Positions 47,270 through 55,759 of a DNA stretch of 64,000 nt are shown here, in pieces. The position numbers and the translations under genes were made by a program. The notes beneath the pieces are model-generated. The model saw only the letters and a list, made by a program, of their open reading frames with translations, had not been told where the DNA came from and did no database searches. The DNA is from Methylotenera versatilis 79 (lineage in GTDB: Bacteria > Pseudomonadota > Gammaproteobacteria > Burkholderiales > Methylophilaceae), in NCBI RefSeq assembly GCF_000384375.1, contig NZ_ARVX01000001.1, positions 1,860,001 to 1,924,000 on the forward strand, given 5' to 3'. Position 1 is the first letter of the stretch. The number at the start of each line of letters is the position of its first letter.

Positions 47270-49470
47270 AAAATTTAGAATTCAAAAATACAGTTTTAGT
47301 AGAAGCAAAAAACTACATAAATATTGGTTGGCATGTATTCCCAGTGCATTCAATTGATGTCAACGGCAAATGCACCTGCGGAGATGCAATTTGTTCTAAT
47401 GCTGGTAAACATCCACGTATACCTCAAGGTCTCAAAGGAGCTAGCACTGATTTATCTCAAATAAATAAATGGTTTGGAGGTGAAGCACCTTTATCAAATA
47501 TAGGCCTAGTAACAGGTGAGATTTCAAATCTTACCGTAATAGACATTGATATTGGGGAAGACAAATTCGGGGCAGAAAGTTGGGCGGAAGCCATTAGTGA
47601 ACATGGTGAGCCACAAACTCTTATTGCTCAAACTGGATCAGGGGGAATGCATGTATTGTTTAAATATAATTCTGCTTTAAAAACTTCTACAAACGTTTTA
47701 GGTAGCGGTATAGATTGCCGCAATGATGGAGGCTATATTGTCGCTGCTCCATCCCGACATCGTTCAGGCGGAATATATCAATGGGTTAATTGGGGTATGG
47801 AACTGGCAATATTACCAGCACATCTTTCTAGACCTATAGGGACAACGGGTAAATCCAAAAATAACCAAATTCGTTTTAATAAATACACCTTAGAGCAAGT
47901 TGAATCAATGCTAGATCTTATACCTTCAGAAGATAGAGATATATGGAGAGCAGTGGGGATAATCTTGGGAAGAGAGTTCAAACTATCTGATGATGCATGG
48001 AGCATTTATGTTACTTGGTCAGAGAAAACTGGGGCTAAGAAAGGTCGTAATCATGACAAAATTATGCATGAAGCTTTCTATACACTCAGCCAAGAGCAGG
48101 CAGAAAAAGAACTGACTATCGGAACGGTCTCTAAATTGGCTATTGAGAACGGTTGGGCGCCATTACAAGGTAAAGTTCCAGTTGAAAATTTTGTTTATCT
48201 AGCAGAGTCCAACAAGTTTTTATACAAAATAAATCGTGGGCTTTGGATTGAACCAGCAGTAAATGCGGCTGTTTCTAAAGTTAACTTTGAAGGAAAAATT
48301 ATCCTTGCATCGGAGTGGCTAAAAACAAATCGACTTATCAGTTCATTGACTTGTGATCCTTCACTTATAGAGGATTACTTACAAGGATATGATTTAAGTA
48401 ATGGGGAGTTAATCCAATCTAAAGGTTCGATATTCAATACATATAGGCACCCCACGATAATCTCGGGTGATGCATCTTTAGCTAAACCATTCATTGAGCA
48501 TATTGATAAGCTTTTCAATAAAGAAGGTGATGCTGAACAGTTTCTAAATTATATGGCTCACAGAGTTCAGAAACCCGCTGAAAAACCGAGATTTGCTTTA
48601 CTAATTGGCGGAGGGCAGGGGGTTGGAAAAGATACGGCTGTAGAAATGTGCATTCCTGCTATAGGCTCATGGAACGTGGCAAATATTGAGCCTAACCACT
48701 TAGAAAGTGCATTTAATGAGCATGCTGCGAGCACTTTGGTCAGGATAAATGAGGCAGCCAATCTTCAAGAAATGTCACGCTGGGCATTCAATGAAAAAAC
48801 CAAAGTTTTAATAGCGGGTTTACCTGATATTTGTATGATCAATCAAAAATATGGTCAAAAATATTCCGTCAAATTATTTTGTGGCGTAATTATAACCACA
48901 AATCACTTGTTAAATGGCTTACACATACCGCCAGATGATAGAAGATATGACGTTATAGATTGTGCAACATATCAAGAGATGGGATTTAAAAATTTAGACG
49001 AAAAAGGTTTATATTTCGATTCTCTATGGAATTGGTTTAATAATGAAAGGGGTAGTCAGCATATTGCTGCGTACTTGCGGGAAAAAGATATTAGTAAATT
49101 TTCTGCTGCAAATGGTCAAAGAAGAACTAAAGCGCATCAATCCATAATAATGGTTGAATTGGAGCAGTATGGATGGTTTTTTGATATCGTCAATGAATTA
49201 GGTTCCCCAGATTTTATAAGCGTTCCTAAGATAAAAAAAATGGCAGAAAGAAATGGAGAAATTGATACCTCTAAAATCAGTCAATTTCAAATGAAAATTA
49301 AGCATGCAGCAACTGCAGCAGATTATGTTAGGTATGGAAATCCTAATAACAAAGAAGGTCGATGGAATATATCTGGTATCAATACTGGGGTCGTAATCTA
49401 TGCTAAAAGAGAAATAGGTCTGGGTAAGGATCCCCGTGAGATTATTAAAAACCAATTAGAGAGGTTTTAA
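47266..49470 (+). CDS. Primase-polymerase / SF3-type helicase replication protein
   Basis: The 734-aa protein fuses a bifunctional primase-polymerase domain (residues about 10-185; Cys motif CTCGDAICSNAGKHP, catalytic D93xD95 in VIDID, and QTGSGGMHVLFKY), a primase C-terminal helical region (about 205-280, IPSEDRDIWRAVGIILGREF) and a D5/DUF5906-like helicase domain with Walker A GGGQGVGKDT (448-457) and an arginine-bearing DDRRYDV motif. This is the alpha-like replication initiator of satellites and integrative plasmids, expected to act at an origin in the element, perhaps the inverted repeat right behind it. Confidence 0.9.
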   Translation: MKNLEFKNTVLVEAKNYINIGWHVFPVHSIDVNGKCTCGDAICSNAGKHPRIPQGLKGASTDLSQINKWFGGEAPLSNIGLVTGEISNLTVIDIDIGEDKFGAESWAEAISEHGEPQTLIAQTGSGGMHVLFKYNSALKTSTNVLGSGIDCRNDGGYIVAAPSRHRSGGIYQWVNWGMELAILPAHLSRPIGTTGKSKNNQIRFNKYTLEQVESMLDLIPSEDRDIWRAVGIILGREFKLSDDAWSIYVTWSEKTGAKKGRNHDKIMHEAFYTLSQEQAEKELTIGTVSKLAIENGWAPLQGKVPVENFVYLAESNKFLYKINRGLWIEPAVNAAVSKVNFEGKIILASEWLKTNRLISSLTCDPSLIEDYLQGYDLSNGELIQSKGSIFNTYRHPTIISGDASLAKPFIEHIDKLFNKEGDAEQFLNYMAHRVQKPAEKPRFALLIGGGQGVGKDTAVEMCIPAIGSWNVANIEPNHLESAFNEHAASTLVRINEAANLQEMSRWAFNEKTKVLIAGLPDICMINQKYGQKYSVKLFCGVIITTNHLLNGLHIPPDDRRYDVIDCATYQEMGFKNLDEKGLYFDSLWNWFNNERGSQHIAAYLREKDISKFSAANGQRRTKAHQSIIMVELEQYGWFFDIVNELGSPDFISVPKIKKMAERNGEIDTSKISQFQMKIKHAATAADYVRYGNPNNKEGRWNISGINTGVVIYAKREIGLGKDPREIIKNQLERF

Positions 49471-49478
49471 ATTTACTC

Positions 49479-49562
49479 CCCCGCACTAACCCGTAGTAAA
49501 TTTTCTTAAACGGTTTTTCTTTAAGGAATATATATTTTTAATGGTCACGGGGTAGTGCGGGG
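49479..49562. repeat. Large inverted repeat downstream of the replication gene, possible origin
   Basis: CCCCGCACTAACCCGT (49479-49494) and ACGGGGTAGTGCGGGG (49547-49562) are inverted with one mismatch in 16, around a 52-bp AT-rich centre. The arms are strikingly GC-rich for this island. It lies between convergent genes, so a terminator is possible, but the long AT-rich loop and position next to the primase-helicase also fit a replication origin or crr-like site. Confidence 0.5.
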
Positions 49563-49569
49563 CATGATA

Positions 49570-52260
49570 TTAGTCAATAACTTTATATTCACCAGAATCG
49601 ATTTTATCTTTTAAATTTTTGAATTTACCTTTAGATACAATTCCATTTTTGGAAATTACAGAGATTATTTGATTTCTCCCATATTTTGGATGTTCATTTC
49701 GAATAGTCTTAATTTTCTTAAAATCGTATAAGATTCTATTGTTGAAGCTTTTTATGTCATCAAGTATTTTCTGATTAAAATACAGAAGTTCGTTTGAATA
49801 GTTCATTGTAAACAACGAATTTAAATATTCTGCTTGGTTGAAAATACTTTCTTCATTTAGCAGCGGCATGGATGCCATAAGCTCCCGAGCAGTAACAACA
49901 ATGTTTTTTGTTACTGATAAAGGATAATCATCAATAATTATCAAATCCGATGATTTAAATTGTTTAAATTTGCTAATTAATTCTACAGCTTCAAGATGCT
50001 TATTGTTTGACCTTAGCTTGTGAGTGATTATTTCAAGGACTTTGTAGTCAATATCTCCAAGTTGACTAGCAGACTCCTCTACTATTTCTTCGTCCTCACT
50101 CCAAAAGTTATCAGTATAGAAGTTATCATATTCAGTAATTGTTGAAGCATTTTTTTCGTCAAATAATATCCTCAAACCTACCAAGTCTTTAAGAACCGTT
50201 TTCTCTGTGAGTTCTTGAGAAAATGTTATAACAAGTTTTGATAACTCTAAGAAGTCGTTCACTCGATTTTTTGGAATTAATTCAAAGCAAGCACTAGTTA
50301 ATAAATCAAAAATATTCTCTTCATGGTTAAACTTACTATCGCTTAAATAGATAATTAAATCTTTTATTTTTGATTGCTGACCTAGTCTATTTAAGTGGGT
50401 AACTAATTTAACTACTTTTTCATAATCAAATGCATTTGGATATTTGATTGATTTTTCAACAATTCGAAGATTGTTGTCATAGATATATGCAATCAATTCA
50501 TCCAGAAACTCTACGTCACTTTTAGTTGATAATTGAGCATCAATTTGATCTAAAATGAGTCCAACTTTTGCATGTTCATCTGCAAATTTAATGGCTTCAG
50601 ATATGTGTGCTAACGCGGATTCGTTTAAGCCTTGTAAAAGAGCAATCTTAAATAAATTGATGTTACAAACGCAATATAAGTTTGTAACATGTCTAGAACT
50701 TTTATCTGCTTGCTTTTGGATATTCTCAGAAGAAGTTTTAAGTACATTATTTGTGATCTCTAAAATTTCTTCGTAACTGGCTTTTGAACTCCGAAACATG
50801 GCTGATGACAAATTAGTGTGAGCATCGTAATAAAGTTTGTAGTTATGAGCTTCGTTACTTTTCTGAATTACAAGTTTAAAGAATCCTATGCTACTAATGA
50901 AGTCCTCTCTAAAAAAACTGCACATACCTCGCCAATATGTTTGTAGTAGAAATAACTCCAAATTATTGTCTTTGAAAGGGTTTTTAGAAAAATTATCCTC
51001 TGCATCCTCAAATTGATTTAGTTCATAGTAGCTAAACCCAATCTTATGATAAACAATCGAATCAACAGATGAATGATCTGCTAGTGACGCAATATATTCT
51101 TCAAAGTATAGGACTGCATCCGAAAATTGTTTTGATTCATAAAATTTATTAGCTCTTTCTAAAGTAGACAACTTACTGTTATCAATTTCTTTAAGCCATG
51201 ACTCAGACAAAGATTCAGCAATAATTCGATTTTTGATTTTAGGCACTGCACTTGTGATAGAGCTACTTATAATTCCAGCTAAATATAGCTTACTCTTTTG
51301 CTGATCAGTTAGACCGTCACTCTTGCTGTAGTGTAAGGATATAAGGCAGGATCTAACTTCAGGATCTTCTTCTGCTAAATTCCGAATGTGATCAATAGGA
51401 GGAAGATCAAAAGAACTCAAATAATTGATTTTTACAATTTCATCAATTTTTGAAGTTGTAATGTCAATATTCTCTAGTATGCAGTCTTCAATTTTAGAAA
51501 GGACATCCCAAGTTAATCTAGGGTTACCATTTGTCCAGTAAAAAACACGGTCTCGAGACTGATTGTTAATTGTTATATTTGCATTTTCAATAAACTCCTC
51601 AAACTCCTCAAATGAAAAGTCATCAAGATATATTTTTTCACCAATATTAAATGGAGAGGATGCTTTATCTTTAATCAACTCTGAAGGCTCGGCAACTCCA
51701 GACAAAACGTAATTCAATCTTTCAAATTCAGGAAAGTTGACCCTTCCTGAAAAATATACGCTTCTAATAAATGAAAAAACAGCATCTGAATAATTTGTTT
51801 TGATTATTGCATCAATTTCATCAAGGCAAATGGTGATGCTACCATTGATAATGGATAACAGATATCTAAGCTCTTGTTCATGCTCTTTGTGAGGATAGCT
51901 CGAAAATAGCCCTTCAGATCTAAGAAGGTCAATCTGAATTCTTAAAGCATGGCTTTCTGCTGACATATTATCAATGGCAACATCGATAATATTTCTAAAA
52001 AAACTTGATAGGTCAGGGAAATTATTAGATATATCAAGATATATAAAATGATTTGTAAAAGATTTAAACTCTCTCCGAGCATTCAATAGAAGATTTGTTT
52101 TACCCATTTGTCTTGATACTAAAACATATCCAGGTCTACCTTTATCTTCTAATATTTTTCTAAGCTGTCTATCTGCTTGACGAGCAACATATAAGCTTTG
52201 AGGAACAATCGTGTACGATTTTAAAACCTTTGTATCTGTCGACTTAATAGGCGTATTCAT
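49570..52260 (-). CDS. AAA_35-type ATPase with C-terminal TPR region (partner of hydrolase-STAND protein)
   Basis: The 896-aa protein has an N-terminal AAA_35-like NTPase (residues about 15-260): YTIVPQSLYVARQADRQLRKIL, Walker A VLVSRQMGKTNLLLN (K54, T55), Walker B ITICLDEIDAII (D147, E148). Then come TPR-like helical repeats (about 365-560, ERANKFYESKQFSDAVLYFEEYI, YHKIGFSYYELNQFEDAEDNF) and a long helical C-terminus. No signal peptide, membrane segment or nuclease motif is visible. Its start lies inside the end of the upstream hydrolase gene (17-bp overlap), so both are made from one mRNA. It is probably the sensing or scaffold partner. Confidence 0.8.
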   Translation of the reverse strand: MNTPIKSTDTKVLKSYTIVPQSLYVARQADRQLRKILEDKGRPGYVLVSRQMGKTNLLLNARREFKSFTNHFIYLDISNNFPDLSSFFRNIIDVAIDNMSAESHALRIQIDLLRSEGLFSSYPHKEHEQELRYLLSIINGSITICLDEIDAIIKTNYSDAVFSFIRSVYFSGRVNFPEFERLNYVLSGVAEPSELIKDKASSPFNIGEKIYLDDFSFEEFEEFIENANITINNQSRDRVFYWTNGNPRLTWDVLSKIEDCILENIDITTSKIDEIVKINYLSSFDLPPIDHIRNLAEEDPEVRSCLISLHYSKSDGLTDQQKSKLYLAGIISSSITSAVPKIKNRIIAESLSESWLKEIDNSKLSTLERANKFYESKQFSDAVLYFEEYIASLADHSSVDSIVYHKIGFSYYELNQFEDAEDNFSKNPFKDNNLELFLLQTYWRGMCSFFREDFISSIGFFKLVIQKSNEAHNYKLYYDAHTNLSSAMFRSSKASYEEILEITNNVLKTSSENIQKQADKSSRHVTNLYCVCNINLFKIALLQGLNESALAHISEAIKFADEHAKVGLILDQIDAQLSTKSDVEFLDELIAYIYDNNLRIVEKSIKYPNAFDYEKVVKLVTHLNRLGQQSKIKDLIIYLSDSKFNHEENIFDLLTSACFELIPKNRVNDFLELSKLVITFSQELTEKTVLKDLVGLRILFDEKNASTITEYDNFYTDNFWSEDEEIVEESASQLGDIDYKVLEIITHKLRSNNKHLEAVELISKFKQFKSSDLIIIDDYPLSVTKNIVVTARELMASMPLLNEESIFNQAEYLNSLFTMNYSNELLYFNQKILDDIKSFNNRILYDFKKIKTIRNEHPKYGRNQIISVISKNGIVSKGKFKNLKDKIDSGEYKVID

Positions 52261-53890
52261 GATTATTTTTTGAATTTAGTAATTGTTCGAAAGACAATTG
52301 ATCGTTATGGGATTTATCTCGAAAGAAATTTTTAATGACTCTTGGTGATCCTAAAGCTTTATTAATTAATTTTTTTTGCTCAGTTATAGATAACATAAGT
52401 GTAGGAAGATGATTAAAAATTAAATTAACTAAATTTTGTAAATCATCATTATTCCATGCTTCAAATTCAATTAAAGATATTTGTTCTGAACATTTTTCGT
52501 ATGCTTGCATAGCAATTTCAGGGGACTCGATGGATGAGAAAAATATGCGAATTTTTGAATTTGATGTTCTTATTTTGACTGTGTTAATAATCTCAGATAT
52601 ACATTGAACAAACTCTTTCATTTCTTTAGATTCTGATGCGAAAGGTATTTCGTCTAGATAAAGAGCTACTTCACTATGTAGGCCTTGTGACATTAGAAAT
52701 TCTATTAATGCTTGCCTGGGCATAAAAGTTGGCAGATTACCCTCATATTTACCAACTTGTTTTGCTGTTAAAAGGATTTCATTATAAAAATCTTCTGGGT
52801 TAAATTTATTTTTAAGATGAGATAAACACAAATTAATTGTTTCAAGCCCATTAATAAGCAAATGATTTTTTATTGATGATGTTTTTCCCGAACCTGAAAG
52901 ACCATAAATCCAAATACTTCTGTTGGATTGTTCTTTACTTATACTTTCATCAATATTCCTGTACAAGTAATATTGAATTGAGTTTTGATTTACAACATCA
53001 AAAAGAACATTGGTTATTTCTCCACTTTTCTGTAAAGGTGGGTGTGAATTAATTGTTGTTGAAGAGCTAACAGAATTAATTCTTTTAAACTCTTTCAGCA
53101 GAAATTGTATAAGCCAAATGTGGCTTGGATGGCTTAAATTATCTGGTTTTACTAATGATGAGTGATTTGTTCCAGGTATGGTCTGTGCTTCAAAATATCT
53201 ATTCGATGACAATGGATTAACTACTATTGACATAAATTCTGGTAAGAACTTTATTCTTAACATTGGGTGATTCTCAAGAGCTTCTAGTCCAACGATAGTA
53301 AAGTTTTGAGGATTGTTAATAATTCTTCTAAATCTATGATCTAAATCAACTAAAAATGTATTTGTGAGTGAAAGCTGATCAGCGGTAGTGTTTGAATATA
53401 GAGTTCTTAATTTTTTTGCGATAGGATTATCTGCAAACTTAGAACCTAATGATGGTGATCCCATAAGTAAGAGGCCTAATTTCTTATTTGCAAAATACTC
53501 CTTATGAAAATCAATCATGTGCCTAACTATAATGCCTCCAAGGCTATGGCATACAAATATAATATTATCTTTTCCTATTACATTTGCTTGGTGAATGAGG
53601 TCTGAAGAATTGAGGTTAGTAAACATCTGCTTCGAACAGTCTGTGATGCTGTAATTTCCAGATTTAATTTCTGTGTAATATTCTGCAATATAAATACTAT
53701 AGTCCTCATTAGCTAAACGGGTGTCAGATAGCAGCAAGTTTGGCCAGTAAGTGTTCTTGTTAGTCCAACAACTTTTGGAATTTGACATAAATCCATGTAC
53801 AAATACAATCGCAGTTTTACTTGTATTAGAATGGCCGTGCCAACTATTTTTTTGTATAACTTGTGGTTTATTTTTCTTTTTAATAATCAT
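52244..53890 (-). CDS. SesB/SERAC1-like alpha/beta-hydrolase fused to a STAND-type P-loop NTPase
   Basis: The 548-aa protein opens with an alpha/beta-hydrolase domain (residues about 25-270): oxyanion segment AIVFVHGFMSNSKSCW, nucleophile elbow FVCHSLGGIIVRH with Ser116, and a His in PGTNHSS (H243). FVCHSLGGIIV matches the lipase-like SesB/SERAC1 pattern. A P-loop NTPase follows (about 300-530): Walker A YGLSGSGKTSS (330-339), Walker B VALYLDEIP (D413, E414). No signal peptide. The fusion of effector enzyme and NTPase with a TPR partner parallels STAND/NLR immune proteins. It is the promoter-proximal gene of the pair; a defence role is inference. Confidence 0.82.
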   Translation of the reverse strand: MIIKKKNKPQVIQKNSWHGHSNTSKTAIVFVHGFMSNSKSCWTNKNTYWPNLLLSDTRLANEDYSIYIAEYYTEIKSGNYSITDCSKQMFTNLNSSDLIHQANVIGKDNIIFVCHSLGGIIVRHMIDFHKEYFANKKLGLLLMGSPSLGSKFADNPIAKKLRTLYSNTTADQLSLTNTFLVDLDHRFRRIINNPQNFTIVGLEALENHPMLRIKFLPEFMSIVVNPLSSNRYFEAQTIPGTNHSSLVKPDNLSHPSHIWLIQFLLKEFKRINSVSSSTTINSHPPLQKSGEITNVLFDVVNQNSIQYYLYRNIDESISKEQSNRSIWIYGLSGSGKTSSIKNHLLINGLETINLCLSHLKNKFNPEDFYNEILLTAKQVGKYEGNLPTFMPRQALIEFLMSQGLHSEVALYLDEIPFASESKEMKEFVQCISEIINTVKIRTSNSKIRIFFSSIESPEIAMQAYEKCSEQISLIEFEAWNNDDLQNLVNLIFNHLPTLMLSITEQKKLINKALGSPRVIKNFFRDKSHNDQLSFEQLLNSKNNHEYAY

Positions 53891-54308
53891 TTTAGAATGC
53901 TTAGCAAGTATTATTGGTGTATATTAAATTAATTAAGTAACCATATAAAAATTATTTCATGTCCATCATGAAATTAAGTAAGTTTCTATCAATCATTAAT
54001 AATCAATCTACACATATTGCTAATAATTTAAACAATGCATGGCTTATCTGCAGTTGTGCAGAGGATTTTTGAGAGCATTAAGGGGTCTAATTAGGGGTCT
54101 CATGCTTTTGAATGGTATTAAAATCAGTTATTTTCAGCCTAATTTCAACATTATAATGTGGGAGAGTATCTCCGACATCCTTTATAAAGTTACAATTTCA
54201 GAATGGCATATTTTGGTCCGAAGTGGCTTTTCCTTCAAAATGGATGCTCATTGGCGGATTTTGCCAATGTAGTGGCTTCAACCTATGACGATTTATATTT
54301 GTAGGAAT
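53891..54308. other. Gene-free segment with inverted arm-site pair and possible degenerate att
   Basis: These 418 bp hold no supported gene. They contain the promoter region of the hydrolase-STAND gene, two minus-strand GACCCC motifs 12 bp apart (54082-54099) matching the arm sites near both island ends, and TATCTCCGACA at 54168-54178, which loosely resembles the attachment core (9 of 14 positions over the aligned stretch). The base composition changes here from very AT-rich to more balanced. Confidence 0.5.
54081..54100 (-). repeat. Putative integrase arm sites, mid-island, inverted copy
   Basis: On the minus strand two GACCCC motifs begin at 54099 and 54087, the same 12-bp period as the pairs near attL and attR but in the opposite direction. 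The position between two cargo blocks suggests a former element end. Confidence 0.5.
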
Positions 54309-55619
54309 CTATAGCGCTTTTTCCCAAGCATCAGGAATCTTCCGTCCCCATGCAGCATAGATTGGAGAAAACGCAATATGTGCTTGATCCCGTGATGTTT
54401 CCGTCTCTCCAAGAGTCACGTCATTACCTATGCGTTTAATCAATGCAAGTAGTTGAACAGGTGTGCCGGTTTTGGTCACTAGAGTGGCAGATAAAAATTC
54501 ACTTTTTTCGGGCGCATCTACCGCTCGGCGATACGGATTGCTTGGATCAAAGGTAGCGCTCCAAACCTCGCTAATGAGAATAACCCCATCCGCACCGAGC
54601 TTGATTATCTCGCTAGCTAGCGTTCTCATGACAAGATACTTTTCTCCGTGTTCCTGAACAGCCAACTGCATCAAATTTACTGGTCGTACGCCATGGAGAA
54701 GGAAAGCAATTGTGTCGTGATGACCATCCAAAGAAAACATTTTTCTGGCTACTAAGAACAGATCTTTCAACGTCGCTTCGGGTGTAGAGTCTATTGATGT
54801 GAACATGTTCTTGGGATCAAGCTCGTACCTCTGTGCAGCGTGTTCCGCCTTTTCCCTGTCGAATTCGATATGTTTCTGTTCAAGTTCCATTGACTGTCCA
54901 GTCGCGAGCCAAATGCTGTGACTGCGGGCGTCGTCGTGTCCAATCATACAGGGAAGCCTTCCACCTCTCGATTTGTGACCCTGTGAATGGTCCATGTTGC
55001 CTTCCACAGTGCATGGCATTTCCAAACTAAGTTCTCGGTGAGCGTCATACACTAACTCGGCGATTTTTCCATAGGCAATTCCCACAGCATCTAAAAGCTC
55101 ATAGTCTGGCAAGCTATTTTCTATCCAGCGTCTTTGGATACGCAATATACCATCCTTGAAAATATGCTTTTTTAATGCTTCGGTAGAAATGCTGCTAATC
55201 AATTCGGTTGTGCTTTGAAATAGTTCAGTGGGAACTTCCATGCTCGGTCCTTCTTCGAAATAGGATGCAATTATTTCGGCTCTGACAAAACTATGCGTCT
55301 CTAGATCACCTTGTTTCTCGATTTTGTTACGTGCGTCTACCATCCAGCGCATCAAAGGATCGGCGCGCAACTTTTCTTGCCAGTATTCATACCAAATTTC
55401 GAAATTAGGGAAGAGCCGTTTGTTACTCTGCACTATAAAGGTAACAGTACGCAGTGTTTGAATTGCGGACTGAATTGAAACCCTGAAGCTTTCTGGGTCA
55501 AAATATCCGCGTTCTGCTTCATGCCAATGCCTATGTAGGTCTTCAAGCCGACGATCTACCGCCGCCAATGGACAGTTGTACTTATGTTCTGCTTCACTCA
55601 TCTTAAAACCCCATTGCAC
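54309..55619 (-). CDS. Uncharacterised 436-aa island protein
   Basis: Function not recognised. The protein has an N-terminal helical region (VDRRLEDLHRHWHEAERGYFDPESFRVSIQSAIQTLRTVTFIVQ, with LRADPLMRWMVDARNKIEKQGDLETHSFV) and a C-terminal alpha/beta region (LASEIIKLGADGVILISEVWSATFDPSNPYRRAVDAPEKSEFLSATLVT). It has no signal peptide, membrane segment or P-loop. The likely start is MSEAEHKY six codons in; the longer MQWGFK start is shown. Codon use is less AT-rich than the genes to its left. It has no close partner and ends 140 bp before the XRE-ImmA gene's stop on the same strand. Confidence 0.7.
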   Translation of the reverse strand: MQWGFKMSEAEHKYNCPLAAVDRRLEDLHRHWHEAERGYFDPESFRVSIQSAIQTLRTVTFIVQSNKRLFPNFEIWYEYWQEKLRADPLMRWMVDARNKIEKQGDLETHSFVRAEIIASYFEEGPSMEVPTELFQSTTELISSISTEALKKHIFKDGILRIQRRWIENSLPDYELLDAVGIAYGKIAELVYDAHRELSLEMPCTVEGNMDHSQGHKSRGGRLPCMIGHDDARSHSIWLATGQSMELEQKHIEFDREKAEHAAQRYELDPKNMFTSIDSTPEATLKDLFLVARKMFSLDGHHDTIAFLLHGVRPVNLMQLAVQEHGEKYLVMRTLASEIIKLGADGVILISEVWSATFDPSNPYRRAVDAPEKSEFLSATLVTKTGTPVQLLALIKRIGNDVTLGETETSRDQAHIAFSPIYAAWGRKIPDAWEKAL

Positions 55620-55759
55620 ATTCTCCGAGTAGATCGGAGACGAATAAAATTAACGGTTCAACCATCCTTAAAACGGTCAATGTCAGTAGAAAGCGATTAG
55701 CGCGTTATTTCGAGAAGCGGCTTGTGACCTTAAAAGGACGTGGAAAAAATTAACGAGAG

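Noticed and set aside
54039-54272. 77-aa plus-strand open frame in the mid-island gap
   Set aside because: No ribosome site, covers the repeated arm-site pair, and the translation looks random; treated as non-coding.
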